64,000 bases of DNA, taken from Virgisporangium aurantiacum. GTDB taxonomy: Bacteria > Actinomycetota > Actinomycetes > Mycobacteriales > Micromonosporaceae. A program made the position numbers and the translations under genes. Under the pieces are notes generated by a model. That model worked only from the letters and a program-made list of their open reading frames with translations. It was not told where the DNA came from and made no database searches. Below, in pieces: positions 8,824 through 16,450 of the stretch (its first letter is position 1; each line of letters begins with the position of its first letter). The stretch lies in the NCBI RefSeq assembly GCF_016863635.1, contig NZ_BOPG01000033.1, positions 1 through 64,000 on the forward strand. The letters run 5' to 3'.

Positions 8824-11800
8824 ATGTCATATCCGAAGCACGTCGAGAAGGCGGGCGTACCCGCCAGCCCCGACCTGCCCGCCGTCGAGCGGGGCGTGCT
8901 GGAACACTGGAACGCCGACGGCACGTTCGAGGCGAGCGTCGAAGCGCGCCCGGCCGGCACCAACGGGTCCAATGAATTTGTCTTCTACGACGGCCCGCCG
9001 TTCGCCAACGGCCTGCCCCACTACGGCCACCTCTTCACCGGCTACGTCAAAGACGTCGTGCCGCGCTACCAGACGATGCGCGGCAAGCACGTCGAGCGCC
9101 GGTTCGGGTGGGACACCCACGGCCTGCCGGCAGAGGTCGAGGCGGAGAAGCAGCTCGGAATAACCTCCAAGGCGGAGATCCTGGCGCTCGGCGTCGACAA
9201 GTTCAACGCCGCCTGCAAGGAGTCGGTGCTGCGCTACACCAACGAGTGGGAGCGCTACGTCAACCGGCAGGCCCGCTGGGTCGACTTCGACAACGACTAC
9301 AAGACGCTCGACCTGCCGTACATGGAGAGCGTCATGTGGGCGTTCAAGACCCTGCACGACAAGGGTCTGGTGTACGAGGGCTTCCGCGTGCTCGCCTACT
9401 GCTGGCGCTGCGAAACCCCGCTGTCGAACACCGAGACCCGCATGGACGACGTGTACCAGGACCGGCAGGACCCGGCCCTCACCGTCGCCTTCAAGCTGGA
9501 GACGGGCGAGAACCTGCTCGCCTGGACCACCACGCCCTGGACGCTGCCGTCGAACCTGGCGCTCGCGGTGGGCCCCGACATCGAGTACGCCGTGTACGAG
9601 GAGAACGGGCAGAAGTACATCCTCGGTGCCGCCCGCGCGGGCGCGTACGAGAAGGAACTCGCCAACGCCACGAAGACGGGAACGGTGCTCGGCAGCGAAC
9701 TCGTCGGCCGCAGGTACACGCCGCTGTTCGACTTCCTCGTGGAACCGGCCGGCCCGAACGCCTTCCAGGTGCTCGGCGCCGACTTCGTGTCCACAGAGGA
9801 CGGTACCGGCGTGGTGCACATGGCACCCGCGTTCGGCGAAGACGACCAGACCGCCTGCAACGCCGCCGGAATCCCGACGGTGGTGACGGTCGACGACCAC
9901 ACCCGGTTCACGTCGCTGGTGCCGCCGTACGAGGGCCTGCAGGTGTTCGACGCGAACAAGCCGGTGACGCGCGACCTGAAGGCCCGCGGTCTCGTGGTGC
10001 GCCACGACACCTACACCCACTCGTACCCGCACTGCTGGCGGTGCGCCACACCGTTGGTCTACAAGGCGGTGTCGAGCTGGTTCGTCGCGGTAAGCACGTT
10101 CCGCGACCGGATGGTGGAGCTCAACGAGCAGGTCACCTGGGTGCCCGGGCACGTCAAGGACGGCTCGTTCGGCAAGTGGCTGGCCAACGCCCGCGACTGG
10201 TCGATCAGCCGGAACCGGTTCTGGGGCTCGCCGATCCCGGTGTGGAAGAGCGACGACCCGCAGTACCCGCGCGTCGACGTCTACGGCTCGCTCGACCAGC
10301 TCGAGGCCGACTTCGGGGTTCGCCCCGACGACCTGCACCGGCCCGGCATCGACGAGCTGACCCGGCCCAACCCGGACGACCCGACCGGTCGCTCCACCAT
10401 GCGGCGGGTTCCGGAAGTGCTCGACTGCTGGTTCGAGTCGGGGTCGATGCCGTTCGCCCAGGTGCACTACCCGTTCGAGAACCGCGACTGGTTCGAGCAC
10501 CACTACCCGGGCGACTTCATCGTCGAGTACATCGGGCAGACCCGCGGCTGGTTCTACACCCTGCACGTGTTGGCGACGGCGCTGTTCGACCGGCCGGCGT
10601 TCCGCACGTGCATGGCGCACGGCATCCTGCTCGGCGAAGACGGCCGGAAGATGTCGAAGAGCCTGAAGAACTATCCGGACGTGCAGGGTGTGTTCGACAC
10701 GTACGGCTCCGACGCGATGCGCTGGTACCTGTTGTCGTCACCCGTGTTGCGCGGCGGCGACATGCCGGTGAAGGACAGCGGCGTGCGCGACTCGGTGCGT
10801 CAGGTGCTCCTTCCACTGTGGAACGTGTGGTCGTTCTTCTCGTTGTACGCCAACGCGGAGAACTACGACGCCGTCGCGCGAACCGACTCCACGCACCTGC
10901 TCGACCGGTACGCGCTGGCGAAGACGGCCGACCTCGTGGAAACCGTCACCGCGCAGATGGACGCGTACGACATCTCCGGTGCGTGCGCGTCGGTGCGGTC
11001 CTACCTGGACGCGCTGACGAACTGGTACGTGCGACGGTCGCGCGACCGGTTCTGGGCCGGCGACCGCGACGCGTTCGACACGCTGTACACGGTGCTCGAA
11101 ACCCTGTGCCGGGTGGTCGCGCCGCTGGCGCCGCTGACCGCGGAGGAGGTGTGGCGCGGGCTCACCGGCGAACGGTCGGTGCACCTGCGGGACTGGCCGA
11201 CCGCGGACGCCATGCCAAAAGACGCCGAACTCGTCAGGAGCATGGACGCCGTCCGCGACGTCTGCTCGGCGGCCCTGTCGCTGCGCAAGGCGAAGGGGCT
11301 CCGGGTGCGGTTGCCGTTGCCGGCGCTCACCGTGGCCACGCCGCGCGCCGAGGAACTGCGGCCGTTCAAGGATCTGATCGCCGACGAGGTCAACGTCAAG
11401 ACCGTCGACCTCACGGCCGACCTCGCCGGGCACTGCGAACAGGTGCTGACGCTCGTGCCGCGGGTGCTCGGGCCGCGCGTCGGCAAGCAGGTGCAGGTGG
11501 TGATCAAGGCGGTCAAGGCCGGCGACTGGGAACTCGTCGACGGTCAGCCGGTGGCCGCCGGGGTCACGCTGGCCGAGGGCGAGTACGAGCTGAAGCTCGT
11601 GGCGGCCGACGCCGACCACTCGGCCCCGTTGCCGGGCGGCGAGGGGGTGGTGGTGCTCGACACCGCGGTCACCCCGGAACTGGCCGCGGAGGGGCTGGCG
11701 CGCGACGTGGTGCGCGTCGTGCAGATGGCCCGCCGCGATGCCGGGCTGGCGGTGTCGGACCGGATCACGCTGAGCGTGGAGGCACCCGGCGAGGTCGGCG

Positions 11801-11937
11801 ACGCGGTGCGGGCGCACAGCGCGTTCGTGGCGGCGGAGACGCTGGCGGAGCGGGTGGAAACAGCACCGGTGGAGTCAGGGTTCGAGGGCGAAGCCGGCGA
11901 CGGCGTGGCCGTGCGGGTGCGGGTCCAGAAGGTGTGA
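8824..11937 (+). CDS. ileS: Isoleucyl-tRNA synthetase
   Basis: This class I synthetase charges tRNA-Ile. At 1037 aa it belongs to the long actinobacterial/eukaryote-like IleRS group. The HIGH motif appears as HYGH at residues 66-69 (after PPFANGLP) and KMSKS is at 609-613. The editing domain lies between them, and a C-terminal extension carries the anticodon-binding and zinc-free tail regions. The ATG at 8824 has GAGGAG 6 nt upstream, which is part of the T-box sequestrator. It is transcribed alone and ends at a bidirectional hairpin. Confidence 0.97.
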   Translation: MSYPKHVEKAGVPASPDLPAVERGVLEHWNADGTFEASVEARPAGTNGSNEFVFYDGPPFANGLPHYGHLFTGYVKDVVPRYQTMRGKHVERRFGWDTHGLPAEVEAEKQLGITSKAEILALGVDKFNAACKESVLRYTNEWERYVNRQARWVDFDNDYKTLDLPYMESVMWAFKTLHDKGLVYEGFRVLAYCWRCETPLSNTETRMDDVYQDRQDPALTVAFKLETGENLLAWTTTPWTLPSNLALAVGPDIEYAVYEENGQKYILGAARAGAYEKELANATKTGTVLGSELVGRRYTPLFDFLVEPAGPNAFQVLGADFVSTEDGTGVVHMAPAFGEDDQTACNAAGIPTVVTVDDHTRFTSLVPPYEGLQVFDANKPVTRDLKARGLVVRHDTYTHSYPHCWRCATPLVYKAVSSWFVAVSTFRDRMVELNEQVTWVPGHVKDGSFGKWLANARDWSISRNRFWGSPIPVWKSDDPQYPRVDVYGSLDQLEADFGVRPDDLHRPGIDELTRPNPDDPTGRSTMRRVPEVLDCWFESGSMPFAQVHYPFENRDWFEHHYPGDFIVEYIGQTRGWFYTLHVLATALFDRPAFRTCMAHGILLGEDGRKMSKSLKNYPDVQGVFDTYGSDAMRWYLLSSPVLRGGDMPVKDSGVRDSVRQVLLPLWNVWSFFSLYANAENYDAVARTDSTHLLDRYALAKTADLVETVTAQMDAYDISGACASVRSYLDALTNWYVRRSRDRFWAGDRDAFDTLYTVLETLCRVVAPLAPLTAEEVWRGLTGERSVHLRDWPTADAMPKDAELVRSMDAVRDVCSAALSLRKAKGLRVRLPLPALTVATPRAEELRPFKDLIADEVNVKTVDLTADLAGHCEQVLTLVPRVLGPRVGKQVQVVIKAVKAGDWELVDGQPVAAGVTLAEGEYELKLVAADADHSAPLPGGEGVVVLDTAVTPELAAEGLARDVVRVVQMARRDAGLAVSDRITLSVEAPGEVGDAVRAHSAFVAAETLAERVETAPVESGFEGEAGDGVAVRVRVQKV

Positions 11938-11943
11938 GCGCAA

Positions 11944-11969
11944 GGGAGACGGCCCCCGGGCCGTCTCCC
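11944..11969. terminator. Bidirectional terminator between ileS and the Hsp70-like gene
   Basis: An 11-bp perfect GC-rich stem (11944-11954 with 11959-11969) with a CCCG loop fills the gap between two converging stop codons. No U-tract is present on either strand. Confidence 0.75.
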
Positions 11970-14594
11970 TCAGCTCTTGTTGACGTTCCAGACGGTGAAC
12001 GCGTTGCCGTCGGTGGCGCAGGCGAGGTGGAAGTAGTCGCCGTGGCAGGTGCCCGGCCGCACGGTTTCCTCGCTGGCCTCGGTCTTCCCGTCGTCGCCCA
12101 TGTAGATCGAGACGATCTCGACCGTGTGCGGAGCGAGGTCCGATCCGGGGACGAACACCACGTGACCGTTGCCGAGCGCCCAGAGCTGCCCGCCGTACTT
12201 CTTCGCCGTGCCGTCGGCGGTCTCGACGGTGGTGGTGAACGCGGCGTCGCCCTCGGTCGAGGTCACCAGGATCCAGCCGAACGGGCTGCTCTTCTCGTCG
12301 GCCACGGCGCCCGGGATGTTCGCGAACGGCACCTTGGCGCGGAAGGTCTTGTCGGCGCCGGCGAACGTGGCGATCTCGCGGGTCGACGCGTCGTCGCCGA
12401 CCTGGTCGATCACGCAGCTGATGCCGCGGTTCTGGTTGCAGCTGCCGATCCACAGCGGCTTGCGGTTCGCCGGGCCGCGGGTCAGCTGCGGGACGCCGGT
12501 GCCGTTGAAGACCTGGTACTCCAGCTTGTTCTCCACGTAGTAGAGGAGGTTGTCCTCGGGGTGGAGGTGGACCAGGTTCGGCGGCGTGGCCGGCGGCACC
12601 TTCTCGACGGCGTACTTGATCTCGTTCTTCGCGATGTCGTAGAGGTACAGCACGCCCTCGTTGTTGAGGACGCCGACCTTGTCGGTGGAGTGGCGCAGGT
12701 CGGAGAGCAGCCGGGCGCCGGGCGGCAGGTTCTGCGGAGCGTTCTCCTTGGGGGTCTTGCCGGCGACACCCGATTTGATCTTGCCAGCGCTCGGCGCGTA
12801 GACCACGTAGTCGAGGTTCTGCGTGAACCGGTCGAACCGGTGGAGCATGACGTCGTCGTCCTTGCCGAGCGTCAGCGTCGTGTGCAGGTCGTCGACGCCG
12901 TTGGTGAGCTCGACGTACTTCTTCCCGTCGGCGGTCGGCTTCGAGATGACCGCGATCCAGTTGTCGAGCATCCGGGCGCTCGCCCACTCGCCCTTGACCG
13001 TCGACCGGTGCCGCCGTTCCGCGCCGGTGGCCAGGTCGACGGTGACCACCTCGACCGTCCCGTCGGTGCGCTGGCCGATCGCGTAGGCCTTGGTCTCGGC
13101 GGCGAACGCCTGCCGGAACCCGTTCGGGGCGAGGTCCGGGATCGTCGTCGTCCGGGGATCCGCGAGGGTGGGCGTGGTGAAGTAGTGGTCGTAGACGTAG
13201 TAGCCGGCGGCCACGAAGCTGAGCACCAGCACCGGTACCAGGAGAAGGGCCGCCCAGAGCCACTTCCGGCCGCGCCGGGCCCGGCGGGGCCGCGGCGGCG
13301 CAGGATGACCCGGCCCGGGGTAGCCGGGGCCGCGCGGCGGCGAAAACCCGGGCGGGACCCCGGGTGGACCGCCAGGGGGTCCGCCCGGAAGGGTCGAGAC
13401 GGGCAGCGCTGAGACGGGCATCGCGGTGGGCGGCCCGGACGACGGGACGGCCGACACCGGCATGCCGCCGGACAACGACGTCGCGGTGACGGACGCGGGC
13501 GCGGGCCGCTGGGCCGGGACCGTCGGCGCGGCTGCCCCGGCGACGGCGCCCTCGGCCACCGGCAGTTCCGGCTGCTCCAGCACCGTCGGCGCGATGCCCG
13601 TGTACGTGTGCAGGAGCCGGCTGACCAGCGGCACCCGGCTCGTGCCGCCGACCAGGAAGATGCCGGTGAGCCGGTCGGGGGTGAGACCGCTGCGGTGCAG
13701 GGCGGTGGTGAGCTCGCCGGTGGCCCGGTTGAGCAGGGGCGTGGCGAGCTGTTCCAGTTCGTCGCGGGTCAGGTGCAGCGACGCGCTCACGCCGGGCACC
13801 GCGATGGGCGCGGTGGTGGCCCGGGACAGCATCTCCTTGGCCGCGCGCACGTCGTCCCAGAACATCCGCCGGTTCCGCCGGGCCAGTTCGTCGGTCGGCC
13901 GGCTGATCTGGGCCCACACCTGCGGATGCTGGGCCGCGAGGAGCTGTCCCAGGTGGTTGACGATGGCCGCGTCGATGTCGAGGCCGCCCAGATCTTCGGC
14001 GCCACCGGCGCCGACCACGGTGAACGTGGCGCCGTCGTTGCGGACCAGCGCGACGTCGAGCGTGCCGCCGCCGAAGTCGAAGATCGCCAGGACGTGGCCG
14101 GGCGGCACCGGCTGCCGCAGCGTCTCGGTGAAGTACCGGGCGGCGGCGATCGGTTCCGACATCAGGGTGACCGGTGGCCAGCCGGCCGCGGCGGCGGCCT
14201 GCTGCAGCCGTTGGCGGCGGTGGGCGCCCCAGGCGGCCGGGCAGGTGATCACCGCGGGCGGCAGGTGCCCGAGGGTGTCCTGCACCGCCCGCGCGACGGC
14301 CCGCAGCGGTGCGGCGAGGACCTCGACGATCGGCAGTTCCCGGTCGCCGAGGAACAGTGCGTCCTCGTCGATGCGCCGCTTGGGGTTGGGTTCGTAGCGG
14401 GCCGGGTCGAGCTGGGCCATGCGTTGGGCGTCGCGACCGACGTGCAGGGAGCCGTCGTGGTCGAGGAAGACCGCGCTGGGCAGCACCGGTTGGCCGTCGA
14501 AGAGCACGGGCCGGGTGCGGCCGTCGGGCCACCGGACGATCGCCACCGTGTTGGACGTGCCAAGGTCGATTCCCACGGCATAGCCACTGCTCAT
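11970..14594 (-). CDS. Hsp70-like ATPase fused to a membrane anchor and an extracytoplasmic beta-rich domain (copy A)
   Basis: The 874-aa protein begins with an actin/Hsp70 nucleotide-binding domain (about 1-350). It has GIDLGTSNT at 8-16, DFGGGTLDVAL (phosphate 2) and VGGTSRVP (adenosine motif). A Pro/Ser/Met-rich linker leads to one membrane segment at about 444-470. The remaining 400 residues form a beta-rich domain resembling a propeller. There is no Hsp70 substrate-binding domain or EEVD-type tail. ATG at 14594 has GGGAGG 6 nt upstream. Copy B (16451-19117) is nearly identical in the ATPase part and more diverged outside the membrane. I infer a membrane-spanning sensor or assembly ATPase with the ATPase in the cytosol. 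The ligand is unknown. It lies 52 nt after plsC on the same strand. Confidence 0.85.
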   Translation of the reverse strand: MSSGYAVGIDLGTSNTVAIVRWPDGRTRPVLFDGQPVLPSAVFLDHDGSLHVGRDAQRMAQLDPARYEPNPKRRIDEDALFLGDRELPIVEVLAAPLRAVARAVQDTLGHLPPAVITCPAAWGAHRRQRLQQAAAAAGWPPVTLMSEPIAAARYFTETLRQPVPPGHVLAIFDFGGGTLDVALVRNDGATFTVVGAGGAEDLGGLDIDAAIVNHLGQLLAAQHPQVWAQISRPTDELARRNRRMFWDDVRAAKEMLSRATTAPIAVPGVSASLHLTRDELEQLATPLLNRATGELTTALHRSGLTPDRLTGIFLVGGTSRVPLVSRLLHTYTGIAPTVLEQPELPVAEGAVAGAAAPTVPAQRPAPASVTATSLSGGMPVSAVPSSGPPTAMPVSALPVSTLPGGPPGGPPGVPPGFSPPRGPGYPGPGHPAPPRPRRARRGRKWLWAALLLVPVLVLSFVAAGYYVYDHYFTTPTLADPRTTTIPDLAPNGFRQAFAAETKAYAIGQRTDGTVEVVTVDLATGAERRHRSTVKGEWASARMLDNWIAVISKPTADGKKYVELTNGVDDLHTTLTLGKDDDVMLHRFDRFTQNLDYVVYAPSAGKIKSGVAGKTPKENAPQNLPPGARLLSDLRHSTDKVGVLNNEGVLYLYDIAKNEIKYAVEKVPPATPPNLVHLHPEDNLLYYVENKLEYQVFNGTGVPQLTRGPANRKPLWIGSCNQNRGISCVIDQVGDDASTREIATFAGADKTFRAKVPFANIPGAVADEKSSPFGWILVTSTEGDAAFTTTVETADGTAKKYGGQLWALGNGHVVFVPGSDLAPHTVEIVSIYMGDDGKTEASEETVRPGTCHGDYFHLACATDGNAFTVWNVNKS

Positions 14595-14646
14595 GGCGCC
14601 TCCCCCGCGCAGCACAGAACCCGCGCGAGCATACGGGCCGGAACTT

Positions 14647-15300
14647 CTATTGCGGTCGGCGGGCGTAACGCGCGACGTACTCCTGCCCGGTCAGCTTCGC
14701 GATCTCGTGCATCAGCTTCGCCGTGACCTCGCGCATCAGCTTGGCGTTCGCGGCTTCCTTCTCGTACGGGGAGAGGTCCATCGGCTCGCCGAAGACGACC
14801 TCGCAGCGGGCCAGCTTCGGCAGCCGCGCCCCGATCGGCTGGATGCGGTCGGTGCCGATCAGCCCGACCGGCACGATCCTGGCGCCGGTGTCGAGGGCCA
14901 GCTTGACGGTGCCGGGCCGGCCGCGGTGCAGGCGTCCGTCGGGGGAGCGGGTGCCCTCCGGGTGGATGCCGAGGACGTTGCCGGCCTTCAGGACGGGCAC
15001 CGCGGCGTCGATGGCGAGCAGCGCCTCCCGGCCGCCGGTGCGGTTGACCGGGATGTTGTTGAGCCCGGTGAGCAGCGGGCCGAGGATCCGGTGCTGGAAG
15101 TACTCGGCCTTGGCGAGGTAGTACACCGGCCGTGGGCACACCATCGGCACCACGATCGAGTCGACCACCGACAGGTGGTTCGCCGCCAGGATGACCCCGC
15201 CGTCGGTGGGGATGTTCGAGATCCCCCGGACCCTGGGACGCCACACCATACGCAGAACCGGTGAAACCGTGAGCTTCCCGAACGTGTACAGCGCGGACAA
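14647..15300 (-). CDS. plsC: 1-acyl-sn-glycerol-3-phosphate acyltransferase family protein
   Basis: This enzyme family acylates lysophosphatidate to phosphatidate at the inner face of the membrane. The catalytic motif is NHLSVVD (NHxxxxD form) and the glycerol-phosphate binding motif is HPEGTRSPDG. GLIGTDRIQP and FGEPMDLSPY are also typical of the family. I propose TTG at 15300, giving 217 aa: the family homology begins at LYTFGKL and a weak AAGGGG lies about 10 nt upstream. The divergent methyltransferase gene starts only 34 nt away. The substrate specificity within the family is not visible. Confidence 0.88.
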   Translation of the reverse strand: MSALYTFGKLTVSPVLRMVWRPRVRGISNIPTDGGVILAANHLSVVDSIVVPMVCPRPVYYLAKAEYFQHRILGPLLTGLNNIPVNRTGGREALLAIDAAVPVLKAGNVLGIHPEGTRSPDGRLHRGRPGTVKLALDTGARIVPVGLIGTDRIQPIGARLPKLARCEVVFGEPMDLSPYEKEAANAKLMREVTAKLMHEIAKLTGQEYVARYARRPQ

Positions 15301-15334
15301 CCCGGTACCCCTTCGTCGTGCGATCGTGGGCAGT

Positions 15335-16417
15335 GTGACCGACGATCGGCTGCACCGGTATGCGACAAACGTCACCGCCGACGTCCGTGACCCCGCGGTG
15401 GTCGACGCGTTCGCGCGAGTGCCGCGCGAACACTTCGTGCACGCCGTCGTCGATGAGGACGGCCGGCCGGTGCCGGTCACCCTGGAACAGGTCTACTCCG
15501 ACGAGGCGCTGGTGACCAGGGTCCACGACGGGCGGCCGAGCAGTTCCAGCTCGCAACCGTCGCTGATGGCCCAGATGCTCGCCGAACTGCGGCTGCGGCC
15601 GGGCCACCGGGTGCTCGAGGTGGGGACCGGCACCGGCTACAACGCGGCGCTGATCGCCACGATCACCGGCGCCCCGGTGGTCACCGTCGACGTGCAGCCC
15701 GACGTGATCGCCGAAGCCACCGCGGCGCTCGCCCGGGTCGGCGTCTCCACCGTGACCGCGCTGCTGGCCGACGGGTACCTCGGCGCGCCCGGATACGGGC
15801 CGTTCGACCGGATCGTCGCCACGGTCGGCGTCGGTGGGGTGCCGCCGTCGTGGCTGGAACAACTCGCCCCCGACGGGCTGATCCTGGCCCCGATCGAGCA
15901 CGGCGGAATCCAGCCGTGCGTGTCGGCCACGGTCTCACCGGACGGCCTGGCCGGCCGGGGCGCGCTGCGGTCGGGGTTCATGCTGGCGGCCGGCGCGCTG
16001 CACCCGCGGGCCACGCCACCGGCGACGATCACGATGCCCGAGCCGTCGGTCACGGTGCCGGTGCCACCGGTGGCGACCCGTCACTACTACGAGCTGTGGT
16101 TCGCGCTCGCGGCCTGGGACGCCCGCGTCGAGCGCCGGTACGCGGAGGGGCTGGTCGAGGGCGTGTGGCCGGGCCCGGCGACGGCGTGCACCGTGGTGGA
16201 TCCCGCCGACGGGTCGGTGGTGGTCGCCCTCGACGCGCTGTACCCGGTGGGCGCGACGCCGGAGTTGGTGGATCATGTCCGATCGCTGGTCGGCCGATGG
16301 CACGCCGCGGGCGGTCCGGCCGTCTCCGACTGGCGCTGCGACTTCACGTTCGGCGACGGCCTGTGGCTTCCCACCGGGTGGCGAACCGAGGCGCCCGGAC
16401 GTGCGCCGACCCCGTAG
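15335..16417 (+). CDS. PCMT-like (protein-L-isoaspartate methyltransferase family) SAM-dependent methyltransferase
   Basis: The 360-aa protein has an N-terminal PCMT-type fold. VPREHFV and a serine stretch followed by QPSLMAQML precede the SAM-binding motif VLEVGTGTGYNAALI, and LAPDGLILAPI lies further on. PCMT enzymes methylate isoaspartyl residues to begin their repair. About 170 extra C-terminal residues are not part of the core fold. Similar proteins in actinomycetes include modifying enzymes of peptide natural products, so repair of damaged proteins is only the first hypothesis. The GTG at 15335 starts the recognisable domain. No ribosome binding site is visible, so the gene may be leaderless. 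Confidence 0.8.
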   Translation: MTDDRLHRYATNVTADVRDPAVVDAFARVPREHFVHAVVDEDGRPVPVTLEQVYSDEALVTRVHDGRPSSSSSQPSLMAQMLAELRLRPGHRVLEVGTGTGYNAALIATITGAPVVTVDVQPDVIAEATAALARVGVSTVTALLADGYLGAPGYGPFDRIVATVGVGGVPPSWLEQLAPDGLILAPIEHGGIQPCVSATVSPDGLAGRGALRSGFMLAAGALHPRATPPATITMPEPSVTVPVPPVATRHYYELWFALAAWDARVERRYAEGLVEGVWPGPATACTVVDPADGSVVVALDALYPVGATPELVDHVRSLVGRWHAAGGPAVSDWRCDFTFGDGLWLPTGWRTEAPGRAPTP

Positions 16418-16450
16418 GATCGCGGCCGTCAATGTAGGCCGGGGGGACCA